This document shows positions 1 to 13,100 of a stretch of DNA of 64,000 nucleotides, one piece after another. Numbering within the stretch: the stretch's first letter is position 1; each line of letters starts with the position of its first letter. The notes under the pieces are model-generated. The model was not told where the DNA came from. It saw only the letters and a list, made by a program, of their open reading frames with translations, and did no database searches. Source of the DNA: Cydia pomonella (lineage: Eukaryota; Arthropoda; Insecta; Lepidoptera; Tortricidae); assembly GCF_033807575.1 (NCBI RefSeq), contig NC_084717.1, positions 5,581,692 to 5,645,691 on the forward strand. Reading direction: 5' to 3'. A program made the translations under genes and the position numbers.

Positions 1-163
1 GTTGCTGGCGCGCTGGTGCTGGGCGCACGCGGAGCACCACATGGACAGCGTGAGGCATCTGGCCGCGCAGCTCATGGCAAGGGTTGTTGCCGGAGTTTAA
101 GCGCTGGCGCGCTGGGGCTAAGCTCACGCGAAGTACCACATGAACAGCGTGGCTGCGGCCGTA
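1..163 (+). repeat. Two degenerate tandem copies of a THADA-like exon fragment
   Basis: A GC-rich segment starting at 4 is repeated at 103, a 99-bp spacing. Frame 2 of the first copy reads like a THADA helical repeat (WAHAEHHMDSVRHLAAQLM), resembling the vertebrate 'DHPVDGVRHQ' region. The frame runs into TAA at 98-100, the second copy also has stops, and every GT in the first copy is in phase 0 while the next exon (1142) needs phase 1. I therefore read both as intronic relics of an exon lying before the window, not as a used exon. Confidence 0.5.
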
Positions 164-465
164 TACCTGCAGAAAGAAGGTTATTAGGTTAGGTTGATGG
201 TTAAGTTAGGTTGAAGGTGAAGTTAGGTTCAACTGGCGGAGTAATGCTAGCGGCGATGCTACCCGAGCACCATATAGGATGTAACAAAAATAGTGGGAAT
301 TCGGAAATTTAAGGACATACTCGGTGGTGTGTTCTGATTAAGAAAAAGTTAAAGGAAAAATAATTGACGCGAAAAATTTTTATTTCTATGGGGCAGGCTT
401 GAGATTGTAGTTTGAGACGGTCACAAAAGTCAAAAAAATATCTAACATATCTTATAATAATTATA

Positions 466-908
466 ATTTATTTGTCCGTTCGTCTGTCTGTCTGTCAAGA
501 CCCTTTTTCTCAGGAACGCGTGGAGGTATCAAGCTGGAATTGATATCAAATACTCAGGTCTACTGTCCCTTGGAGCTATGAAAAAATCAAACTTTTAAAC
601 CAACGCAATCAAAAGGTACAGCCGTTTATGCCGCAAATTTTCGAAACTCGCAAGGGAGTCCAAACCTACAGGGTACTTCCCGTGAACTCAGAATCTTGAA
701 ATTTGGTACGATGCAACGTCTTATAGCACAGATATAGGAAAAATTGCGATAACCGTAATTTTTTGTGTTACATCATATAATAAAAATATTTTTAATAATT
801 GATATGACTCGATTGTCGTGCGTGATGGGTGAACTTTTACTTATATACCTACAGGTTTGTACGGAACCCTCGGTGCGCAAGTCCGACTCGCACTTGGCCG
901 GTTTTTCA
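466..908 (+). repeat. Dispersed lepidopteran repeat (GTCCGACTCGCACTTGG type)
   Basis: The segment starts with a GTCT-rich stretch ('CTGTCTGTCTGTC') and ends 'CGGAACCCTCGGTGCGCAAG' followed by GTCCGACTCGCACTTGGCCGG. The same terminal motif recurs in this window near 18068, 26818-27146 and 56366-56606, so this is an interspersed family. No open frame of note. Confidence 0.65.
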
Positions 909-1141
909 TTACCAACCACGGTATTACAAGTTGTCTACTACAATATAATTACATTAAGTCCCCCATGGACCCAGTTAGGATGAAACAAAAGTTATAGTTG
1001 TCACATTTTGATTATTTTTAATTGATTTATGCTTATTCTATGGTGGTTATTTTAAACTTCACTTCTCTTCCCTTTTAAAATTAAATTTAACCGTCTCGTC
1101 TACTGCCTTATTCTCAGATAAATTATAACTTTCCATTTCAG

Positions 1142-4100
1142 GCGATCCTTCCACCCTAGAGCATCTCTTCACTTCACTATATACAGTGGACAGTTCCCGC
1201 AAAACCTTCTACGTGGTTCTGACGGCGCTGGCGGAGGCCGCGGGGGCTGCGGTGCTGGCGCGGCGGCCGGACGTCATCCGTGACGTCATACACGCGCTGA
1301 GCACCCAAGCGGTGCAGGCTTGCGTGAGTACTAGGCCACCTTATCTTATTGCTCCTTGTACCTGATCACCATATTGCTGCCCGCTTCAGCGCTAAATATT
1401 GGGCCTGTGGCGCCCTCACAGTATAAAAGTCAGCCCGACGTTCGGAGCACACCTTCAAGCAAATTTGTCCATTGCCGGGCTTCGCACCCTGAGTCTGTTC
1501 TGTTCAGTACCTTAAAATGGTTTTCCCATTACCACACTAGATAGCGCTGTACCGAGTGCGGCGAATTCTACAACGCGGTAACGATTTTTTGATTAGGATT
1601 GTTTATTAAAACTTTCTGTATTTGTCATTGACCTCATATTTATATTCATTTCTAGATATGAGTCCTTTATGATATGGAAGGTATTACGTCAAAAAAAAAA
1701 CACAGGTTTTTTTCTTGTAAATACTTTTTGGAGGGCGTTATTTTTCATTTTTAGTTTATAAACTTTTTTTAAATATGTTTCTTAGGCCACAACATTCCTA
1801 GAAACCCTTCTAAAGAAGCACATGCAACAATCGGACCCGGATACCATCTATCAACAGTGGATCAGCGTAATCCTCGAAGCGGTCAAATGCGAGTCGGACC
1901 CGGCGGTGCTTAGTATACTGGAGAAAATTCTGACTAAAGCGGTGCAGTGGGATAGCGGTGTACTACGATACATGTGAGTCCGCAGCCTAAGTGTAAGGCC
2001 TGAGTGGACGCTCGAGTTGGGCGTGCAGCGGGGCGGGGCGTGCGGCGTGCGTGTTCAACAAGTGCTGACGTATAGGGAGCGTGCATGAACTATAGGAGGC
2101 AGCACAGGAGCCGTCAGATTTTTGGCGCGAGGCGTAAATGTGATGTTTTTTGTTCCGATGTAGCCCACAAGATGGCAGAACCTACTATGCACAAGAATAC
2201 ACTTGACGTGTAAATGTGCCTGTTTGTGGTTCCGATTCAGACCACAAGATGGCAGACCCTCCAACGCGCACGGTCCCTATAGGAGCGGCCGCACTGCGCG
2301 CTGCTCACGTCACTCGTGAGCCCGACGCCACGCTGCACGCCCCGCCGAACGCTCCGCTTCGAGCGTCCAGGCCAAAAGATAAATCGGTTTGACTATTAGT
2401 GTAAACTTTTGTGTTGTCTTTTTAGTACAAAAGCGGGATAATTGGGTAACACATTATCTAATTGACTTTTAGTTTCCAAAAAAAAAAACAAATAAGTACA
2501 AAAACAGAACTTACAAGGAAAGGTACCCAACTGTCCGGCTCCGATTTGATTAATTTTTATATATGTTATAAGAGCAGTGGTTCCCAAACTTGACTGGGTT
2601 CCGACCCGCCTAACAAAACTGTCATTTTTGGGGCCCAATACTTGAACGCCTTTAAAAGGAGGCATACAATATTATTGGTAACGTTCAGAGTTCCTAGTAG
2701 TTTCAGGGCCCACTTAATATTCTCACTAATGGGTCGCGACCCATAATTTGGTAAATTATGTTATAGAGTAGTCTAAAATAACAGACACGTATTTATTTTA
2801 GCTGCCCAAATGCTCTTAGTTCTGTAGAGTTTTGTTCAAGTAAATTGCTAGTTAATTACTGGTTTGATTATATGTCGGAGAATATGAAAAAATACACTCG
2901 TTTTATTATTTCCGCTCAAACCATATTTTACAAAAAAACACACACTTTAAAGTTTCATACTTGTGGTCGAATTTGGGCAGCTTAAAAATAGGTGTCTGTT
3001 ATTTTAGACTACTCTATAACATATAATAACATCAAATTGGAGCCAGACAGTTGGGTACCTTTCCTTGTTAGTGGGTAGTGAACTTTTAAACGGAGCTGGA
3101 GTTCCTGAGTTGCATCTCTAGTAATTATTACTTTTTTTTCAGCTTACCCGAGCAGCGCGCACTAAGCTCATACCAAGGGAGCGATCTAAAATGCATCTTA
3201 TTAGTACTGGGCGTAGTTAGAAAATCCGGTGTCCCGTACAAGGGAGTTACGTTCGACGATCTCAGGCACTGCGCATATGATGCCGATGACGAGGTAATGT
3301 ATCATATTGCTTTATTGATAAAGTACATTTTGTAATGATACTAAATTGCTGTTAACGTGTCATACAATTTATTGGAACGAAGTTTCTTATCGCACGTCAC
3401 GGAGTTGGCGGATGGGGGCTAGGCGAAAAAATGTGTAAGAATTTTCCGTCACGAGTTTCCGTCACTACCCTTTCTTAACTTCGTTCCAACCGAGAGTTCC
3501 ATGAGCATGAACATGGAAATGATTTCCTCATATGTGACGTGAGAAGCATTATGTGTCACGTAGTATCAATATTATTTCTACCTTCGGCGTTAACACTTGA
3601 ATTCCGTCACGAGTTTCCGTCATGATCCTTTCTTAACTTCCTTCCAACCGAGAGTTCCATGAGCATGAACATGGAAATGATTTCCTCATATGTGACGTGA
3701 GAAGCATTATGTGTCACGTAATATCAATATTATTTCTACCTTCAGCGTTAACACTTGAATTCCGTCACGAGTTTCCGTCATGATCCTTTTTTAACTTCGT
3801 TCCAAACGAGTGTTCCATGAGCATGAACATGGAAATGATTTCCTCATATGTGACATGAGAAGCAGTATGTGTTACAGTAGTAGTATCAACATTATTTCTA
3901 CCTTGGGCGTTAACACTTGAATTCCGTCACAAGTTTCTGTCACGATTCTTAACTTCGTTTTAACCGTACATCGCTGCAAGGTATACGAATGATAAAATTA
4001 ATCTCCAACTCTGTAAGGGTCTTATCTTTCGTTAATACAAAATGAGTATATATTTCAATGTCTACTCTTTGTGTACCTTTTGTCGACTGGGGAGAATAGT

Positions 4101-7100
4101 AAGTATGAAAAGCCACCTCCATTTTCTCCGAAGTTACACCTTTTTTTTTACTATTTTACTACGTGGCCTTTTCGTACGGTCGAGTTCACACACATCTTTA
4201 CAAGCCAACTTTTCCACATATGTAAAGTCAGACCAAGATAAGTTGCAAGATAAGTGTTAAGTAAACGTCATAATTTCATAGAAACGATATATATAATATA
4301 TAAATATTTATTAAAACTTAAATACATAGAAAACACCCATGACTCAGACAGGTCGTCAATATCTCTGTTATTATGATTGTTCACAGACCCTTATCTTAAG
4401 TCTCTCGCTAGTGTCGGAGAGTCCTCGCTCCACACAACCATTAACGGACGACGAACTTACTTTCGTGCTGCATTTCTTGGACTATAATTTCAACGCACAG
4501 TCCCCAAGCTTTAGGCAACTGGTACTGGCTAATATGAAGAAGGTATGTATCTTATTCTTTTATTTTATTTTTTACTGAGATATGTAAAGATCATTATTTA
4601 TGCTTATGTTTTGACTATTTTTACTTTCATTTGTGAAGAGCTAAAAAAAATCTTTGTAACTCGAAAAAAGCAATAAGACTGCACTTTACGTGTTTGTGCC
4701 TTTTAGTAGGAACAAAGATACATTGATTGAGAAGATGCGTAAAATCTAAGACAATTTCGTGCTTCGAATTTGACAAAATGGATTGGGTTTTTGGATATCG
4801 GGGAAACAAAGCGCACCATAGCAGAAAGAGTTAAGGAACATATAACAGCTGTCAAAAATCGTCAGGTGAACAAGTCTGCCGTGGCTGAGCATTTACTGGA
4901 GTCAGGACCAAACCACTGGATCGAGCTGCATAACCCTAAAATCCTTTCCACGGATCGCCATTTCTACAGCAGAAAAGTGCGGGAAGCCATTGAAATCAAA
5001 AAACATTGCAATTTCAATCGGGACGAGGGTTTGGGGATCTCATCCACATGGAATCTAGTCATTAGTATATTTGTTTGGGTCTTTCAGGAGGAGAATGGAA
5101 ACTAGCGTAATTTAATTTAGGACATGGCTATTTTATTACCAGTCGGTACAAAAGCTTAAGTGTAAGTGCTTAAAACTAAAAAAATCCTATTATAATAAAT
5201 TGAAGCGCACAGGAGTGCGGGCGGATTTGCAGAGATGTTTTTGTCAGGCGCTATGCTTCTGCATTCTCCAACATGCCCCCGCGCGCTGAAAGCTGGCCTT
5301 TTATGTGGGAACATCAGCATTCAGCAATGGACATATCTTGGAGAATGCCCTTCTGACGACTCCATTAGCAGTGCGCACATCGGCGACGCGATTGATTCCA
5401 TCTCGTCCAGGGAAAACTGCAACAATGCGGCCCAGCCTCCACTTCAAAGGGGGAAGATTATCTTCTTTTAGAAGAACCAGAGTATTCTGGGATAAAGAGT
5501 CTCCGGCCGTTTGCCATTTGACCCTTTGCTGCAGATCCGAGATATATTCCTTGCTCCAACGAGTCCAAAAGTGCTGGCGCAGTTGTTCTACCCGTTGGAA
5601 GCGCGTTAAATAGTTATAGGAGTGGTTTCGGTAGTCAGGAGCTGGCAGCGCGGTCAGTGGACGGCCGATGAGGAAGTGTCCAGGAGTTAGCGGCATCAGG
5701 TCGTCGGGTTCCGTAGACAGAGCGGTGAGTGGCCGAGAATTTAAAATTGCCTCAATCCTAACCAGAGTAGTATTAAGTTGCTCGTATGTAAGATTAGAAT
5801 TGCCCAGCACTCTGTTTAAGTGATGTTTTGTTGACTTTACACCCGCTTCCCAGAGACCACCAAAGTGTGACGCGTAAGCTGGCAAAAAATGAAAGTTCGT
5901 TTCTACATTGGACGCACTTTCGGCAATAGAATTGCAATTGGATTTGAGGAACCTTGACAATTCGTTGTATGCGCCAACAAACGAGGTCCCATTATCTGAG
6001 TAGATATTAGCGGGCTTACCTCTGCGCGACATAAATCTATTCAAAGCCATCAAGTAATTATTGCTTGTTAGGTCACCAACCAACTCTAAATGTATGGCCT
6101 TCGTTGTAAAGCATATGAATATGGCGATGTACACCTTTACTATCCTACAACCTCTGCCCTAACGACTAGCCGAGTTGATAGGACCTGCATAGTCTACGCC
6201 TACATTGACGAATACGTGGCCTTCGGGGGACAACCGAGTTTTAGGTAAATTACCCATCAAAGGGCTAAGTACGCGTCCCTTCATTCGGATACATAGGACG
6301 CACTGTCTGTAACACAACTTAGCCAAATTGCGTCCTCCTATCGGCCAGTATCGCTCTTTAATAGTGGCTAATAAAAGCTGTGGTGGTGCATGTAATAAAT
6401 GCTTATGCTCGAAATAGAAAAGCAACTTTGTAAATTTATGAGTGGACTGTAAGATGATGGGATGCTTTTGCTCATATGGAAATTCCGAGTTTGCAAGGCG
6501 ACCACCAACACGCATGATTGAATTTTCGTCTAAAAAGGGGTTTAACTTTAACAGTGGACTACCCTTAGGTAAAGTTTGAGATTTTAATAGTAGTTTATAC
6601 TCAGGTAATGATTCGGCTTGTGATATTTTTATCAGGAGGTTTAATGCGTTTTTTAATTCTACATCGTTTAAATATTGAGTAGTTACTGCCATCCCTTTAC
6701 AAGCCGATATGAAGCGCAAAACGTACGCTACGGCGCGTTTTAACCGTAAGAAGTTTGAAAATCGTTCAAAGTCAATGAAAGTCTCGTCTTGAATGCAAGC
6801 AGACAAGGTTATTTCTGTTCGAACCTCAGGTAAATTAGAAACTTCTGTACACGGATTCTTTGGCCACGTCGAAGCATCACGCTTTAGGAAGCTAGGACCG
6901 GACCACCATAAATCAAGGGAATTCATTTCCTCGAAGCTAACACCGCGAGATACGTGATCAGCAGGATTCTCGTTAGTCGGAACGTGGCGCCAGGAACTAT
7001 GGCCTGATATTTCGAGAATCTCGGCTGTACGGTTGCGAACAAATGGCTGCAACTTGCTTGGCAATGTTTTGAGCCACGCGAGAACTATGGTCGAGTCGCT

Positions 7101-10100
7101 CCAGAACGTTGCGCTGCTAACTTGGGCTCGAAGTGAGTTAATAACCTTTTGATACAACCGAGCACCGACCAGCGCGCCACAAAGTTCAAGTTTCGGAATG
7201 GTTAAAGGCTTCAAGGGAGAAACTCGACTTTTGGCTATAAGTAATCGCACGAAAACCTCTCCTGCATCGTTAATGCTACGGGCGTAAACACAAGCACCAT
7301 AAGCTCGCTCTGAGGAGTCTGTGAAAATGTGTAGTTCCAGACTCTCGTAGGAGTCGCACAAAACTCGTCGCGGAATGCGGATAGTATTAAGAAGAGGCAG
7401 GCTTGAAACTATATCGGCCCATTGTTTTAAAGTTTCAGGAGGAAGCTCCTGGTCCCAAGAAAGTTTGTGTAACCACAGCCTCTGCATGAGAATTTTCATT
7501 GTAATGACACAAGGACTTAAAAGCCCTAAGGGATCAAAAATCTGAGCAATGGTTGACAATATATCCCTTTTAGTGGTTCCCTTAGGAACCGAAATGCCGA
7601 TTGGGAAATATAACTGGTCCGCGTCTGGATGCCAACCCAGACCTAATATCTTGCCTGACTCGGACGTTCCCATGTTTAAGTTTTTTGATTCAAGAGAGAA
7701 CGAGTCAATTAAGCGTGGATCATTAGACTTCCACTTTCTTAAATGCATGCGCGCGGCAGCTAAAGCATCAGTGACTCCTTGCCGCAATCTAATAACCTCG
7801 TCAAAATCATCTCCCCCGGTCAGTAAATCATCGACATAAAAATCGTGAATTATTATTTCAGATAACGGTTTATCTTGACAATCTAAACCTATTTGTTTAA
7901 GACATCGACATGCTAAAAATGCTGCGCTAGCCGTCCCATAACTTACGGTATTTAGCTGATAAGTCTTTAAGGCGTCAGACTCATTTTCACGCCATAGGAT
8001 CAGCTGTAGCTTGCGATCATCAGGATGAAGAAATACGGTCCTGTACATTTTTTCAATGTCAGCAGATATTACGTATTTATGCTGCCGAAAACGTATGAGT
8101 ATTGACAGCAGATCATCTTGGACAGTTGGTCCAATCATTTGCAAATCGTTTAGCGAAACACCGGAAGTAGTGGGACTACTAGCATTAAAGACAGTCCTTA
8201 ATTTGGTAGTGGTACTGTCCCGTAAAATTCCGTGGTGGGGTATAAAGTAGGTACCTGTACCCGAATCGGTAGGTACGTACTCGGACATGTGACCTAAAGC
8301 GTGATACTCCGACATAAACTCGATGTATAGCTTCCTGAATGATGGTCTATTTTTCCACCTACGCTCCAACGATAAGAAGCAATGTTTGGCTCTTTGAAAT
8401 GATTCGCCTAACAATTTAGGACTCTGCTTTAAAGGCAACCTAACACAAAAACTTCCGTCCTTCAAACGAACAGTGTTAGCTTGAAAATGCTCCTCACATA
8501 ATTTCTCTTCGTGAGAATATTGAGACGACTGATGGCTAACTTCCTCCAGTTGCCAAAAACGCGCTAATTGGTTTTGAAGGTCGTCATCAACGGTGGAGAG
8601 AGCGTTGCCTGAATTAACTGTTACGAAATTACATTTAATGGATGATGATGATGACGGCATTGTCGATTCGTTGCGTCTATAAATAGGACCGGAAACCAAC
8701 CATCCAAGTTGAGTTTCCCAAAGGATCGGCAAACCGTGACCCAGTTTAATTTTTTGATATCCTAACAAATCCCAGAATAGTTCGGCCCCAATTATCATAT
8801 CTACATTAGACGGCTTGTAAAAATACGGGTCCGCTAGGCATATGTTAGATGGAATATTTAATTTTGACACGTCGATTCGATGAGAGGGAATAACGTCCGT
8901 AATTGAAGGCAAAATATAACAGTGCAAATCACTTGCGAACCTCTCATTGAGCGATTTAATTTCGACTCGACACATTTCAGTTATAGGCGACGACTTTTTG
9001 TTTACACCTATAAGACTTTTATTTACAAAATCGGTTGCCAGGTTTAGCCTATTATACATTTTTTGAGACATGAGACAAGACATACTGCCATTATCTAAAA
9101 CACAGCGAGCGATGTGCTCCTGTTTATTCGAATCGTATATTTTTATAAGTGCAGTTGATAACAGTACGTCTTGTGCCCTATGTCAGTATGAAGACGAAGT
9201 ACTCGGCGAGACATTTGCTGACAATGCAACCTGAGCCGGCACGGCACTGGCGGGGAGCGGGAGCGCGGGCGCAGTCCTCTGGTCGACACCACTGATAACG
9301 CCCGTGCAATTATCACTATTTAATGTCGATCTAGGTATGCTCTCAGATACGTGAATTAACGTATGGTGTTTTCGTTTGCATATCTTGCAACCAGGTTTTT
9401 TACAGTGATTGGCATAATGACCACCTCTAAAACAGTTAAAACAAACCTTATAATTAGGTAATAGTTGCAATCGAACCGTATTACTTAACGCAAGAAATTG
9501 TGCACAGTTTGATAAGCAATGATCGCCCTTACATTTCGGGCACGGCTTAGTCGCCGGCGGCTGAGTTTTATTGCTATTATTACCTATTTTGTCCTGCACT
9601 GCTATCATAGTTTTAATTTTAGTTGCACTTTTAGTGTGTTGAAGTGACTGATTCGATGATAATTCTAGTATTTCGAGTAAATCAGCACGGCTTTGTAGGA
9701 AAGTTAGGAACTCCTCGAAAGTAGCAGTTTTGTTTTTGTCTAAACCACCCTTGAACTCCTCCCACTCACGAAATGATTTTGTGTCTAACTTTTGTGAAAT
9801 AATGTGAATGAGAAGTGTTGACCATTCTTTAACGGGTTCGCCTAGTGTTTCTAAAGAACGAAGGTTTTTGTTAACCTGATCTATGACCCTTTTAATATGA
9901 CTAGAAGATTCTCGTGCAATCGGTTCAATATTGAACAAGGCCGATACATGATTCTGCAGCAATTGGCGCTTGTTATTGAAGCGATCACATAGAAGATTCC
10001 AAGCCAAGGCATAGTTGTCAGACGAGAATTCTACCGACTGTATGACGACTGCAGCGGATGCCTCCAGGGAAGCCCTAAGGTAATGAAATTTGTTTATGTC

Positions 10101-13100
10101 GTCTATATCGTCGTTAGAGTGAATGAGGCTAGTAAAGGTGTCGCGAAAGCCTAACCAATTTTCATAGGAACCATTGTATTTTGGCAATTGAATAGTTGGT
10201 AACCGAACAAGCTTATTATTTCCTTTATGCGATGATTGGTCGCTTGCGGCCGAGTTGAAAGTCGAGTCTTGCTTTTTGGCGTATTTGGCCAATATATCTT
10301 GAGCATTAGAAAGTAATTTAAAATACCTACTTTCAAACTCTGCTCGCTCAGTTAACTGACTGTCAGAGTCACTCGAACTGCACTCAAGTTTTAATTGAAC
10401 CTCATCATAATGGACATACAACGCTTCAATTTTGCCCATACGCAACTGCAATTCATTTACCTCAGCTGATGTCAATGAAGCAACTTTCAAACCCTCCATA
10501 TATTTTTCAAAAATGGTTAGTCGGCCTTTATAGCTGGCCCGCCTGGCGATTAGCTCTTTTTCTTCAGTCATTTTGGGAAGCGAGTGTAGTCAACCTGGAA
10601 TATTTAGGTTACAAATTTGTAAAGGAGAAATAACAATCAATTAAAGTGCCCTAGCAATAAGCAAGCAAAATTAAAGTTACAACTATAAGTTTGAGGTTAA
10701 TTTAACAGTTTCTAATTATATGGGTATATGAATCACGTTAAAGCACTTTTAATAAATTTAAAACAATGTTGATTGTACATTTGATTTTTAACTAATTACA
10801 ATTAATGTTGATGGCAAGTGCAATGTAAGCTTTGGGCATTCAAGTGTGAATATTAAGCGTTCTGATTTTGAATATTATTAAATTACTTATATTTTAAACT
10901 AGTAATTGATATAAGTATTTTGATTAACTTAATGAGTTGTAATTAAATCAGATCGGTACACTTAAATTAAATCTAAAGTTAAAGAACAAAGCTTAACACG
11001 TGGATACTAACCTTGTCACAGAGTTAAATTACACTTGAAATAATACCTGTAGAGTGCTGGATTAAATTTAATATACACAATTAGCACAGGATTACCACTT
11101 TTCTCTACTAAAGTCTTATAATTATTTTAAATCTCGACCACTTTAGACGATCCTTTGTTTCTTCTTTGGTTCGATGATGGTGCCACCAAATGCCAATTGA
11201 TACGTAACTCTCCAACAATTCCACATTCCTCTTGACCGTATTATTATTTTAGTCGCTGGTGTCTTCTATCCGGTTCGAAGGACCATGTTTGGGTCTTTCA
11301 GGAGGAGAATGGAAACTAGCGTAATTTAATTTAGGACATGGCTATTTTATTACCAGTCGGTACAAAAGCTTAAGTGTAAGTGCTTAAAACTAAAAAAATC
11401 CTATTATAATAAATTGAAGCGCACAGGAGTGCGGGCGGATTTGCAGAGATGTTTTTGTCAGGCGCTATGCTTCTGCATTCTCCAACAATATTTAAGCGAG
11501 AACGAATATCGACAGTCGAAAAATCGAATATCGTTACTGTTGTGTGCGCAGAATGTTCAAGTCAATATACAAGATCAAGTGCGGGTAGTTCGAAAAACAC
11601 GCGCGGCTAGAAGATGTTGATGTCAACTTTAGCCAGTCTTCTCCGAGACCACGGGGACAACGCCGTCCTCGAAACGTCGGAGGTAAATTTAAAACTTAAT
11701 ACGCGATTAAGTCCCGTTTGTGTTAGTTAATAAAATGGATTCGACCGAACCAATTCTACAAGAAGACCTGGAAGCCCTGGATGACTTTTTCACCCGTTAG
11801 CGCCTCTGCCCTAACCCAAGTAAGACATCCATCCATCTTAACAATAAGCTTAAAGAAAAAACACTGACCGTCAAGTTTAAGGGCACAATACTTAAACATA
11901 ACCTTCACCCCAAGTACCTTGGAGTTACTCTAGAGACAGAAGTCTTACAAGTGTCACATACAAAAAGTATCAGCTAAACTGCAGGCCAGGAGACCAGGAG
12001 TAGTCTACTGCAAAAACTAACAGGATCAATTTGGGGAGCCTCTGCCTCATATCTCCGAACCACAGCGCTGGCACTGGTTTACTCGACAGCCGAGTACTGC
12101 GCTCCAGTCTGGATAAATAGTGTTCATACCTCAGCCGTCGACAGCTTAACCAGACTCTTCGTCTGATAACTGGATGCATTAAGCCAACACCCATCCACTG
12201 GCTCCTTGCTCTTAGCAACATAGCCCCTGCGCACCAGCGAAGAGAAAAATGCCTTCAACGCGAACTAGTGACAGCGCACTGTGTGCATTACGGATGGGAA
12301 ACTCTCTCACCATCCGTACCCTGGAGGAGGCCTGGACCGCAGAATGGGAAGCCCTCAGAGACCAAGCGAACCCCTTCTCTGATTTACCCCTGCGAGTACC
12401 CCCAGCAGGCTTCAAGGAACCCTGCCGGGTGTGGTCCGCTCTTAACCGCCTAAGAACAGGAGTTGGCAACTGCGGCCACCACTGGTACAAATGGGGCAGG
12501 AGCTCCTGTCCTCCTGTAACTGCGGGCACCCAGATCAGACCATCAACCACATCATTCTGGAGTGCCCCCATACCAGATACACAGGCCATGTAGACGATTT
12601 TAAGATCCTGTCAGAAGAAGCAGTCGCGTACCTGGACAGGACGAAATTTTTCTATGTAATCCAGTGACATGTACATAATTATGCCATGCGATAAATAAAA
12701 TAAAATAATGCACATTGGACCAAGAAATTGGACAGATGGAATACTACGCAAACATGAAGAAGGTATGCCTAACTCTAATCATTCACTCAGTGCAAGTAAT
12801 TGTAAGGAAAACACAGTCATCTTAAAAAAGCATATTTACACACATATTTTCCACACCTGTATTATTAGTGAAATGAGTCGCTAACAAATTATAGAAGAAT
12901 ACAATATACTAACCTAACCTAACCTTTTTGTCAGCGCGATATTGCATGGGATTTGGGATAAAAGGAATTTCAGCGTGTTTCTCAAATTCCCCACTAGATA
13001 TCGCTCTGCTTACCGCAAACTAGCGAATGGTATGATGCCGCAGTATACTAAAGTAGCTTCGTTTACTTCTCGTGTTTTGTTTATTTACATAATAGAGTAC

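Larger units (their letters stand above)
5072..11487 (-). mobile_element. BEL/Pao LTR retrotransposon, full length, recent
   Basis: A 6,416-bp element with 202-bp LTRs at 5072-5273 and 11286-11487, TG...CA ends, and a 5-bp target duplication ATATT (5067-5071 and 11488-11492). I compared the two LTRs base by base and found no difference, so insertion is young. One minus-strand frame (10571 down to 5301) encodes gag and pol and is interrupted by exactly two stops, TGA at 9183-9185 and TAG at 6159-6161. No env-like frame: the coding region ends 27 bases before the 3' LTR. It sits antisense to THADA in intron 4 and is nested in a Penelope-like element. Confidence 0.95.

Noticed and set aside
5301..10571. 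Three independent genes on the minus strand
   Set aside because: They are in one frame, between identical LTRs, and carry gag, protease, RT, RNase H and integrase motifs in BEL/Pao order.
12212..12593. Genes on either strand of the GC-rich 12.2-12.6 kb block
   Set aside because: The plus strand is a frameshifted LINE reverse-transcriptase tail; the minus frame is its shadow.
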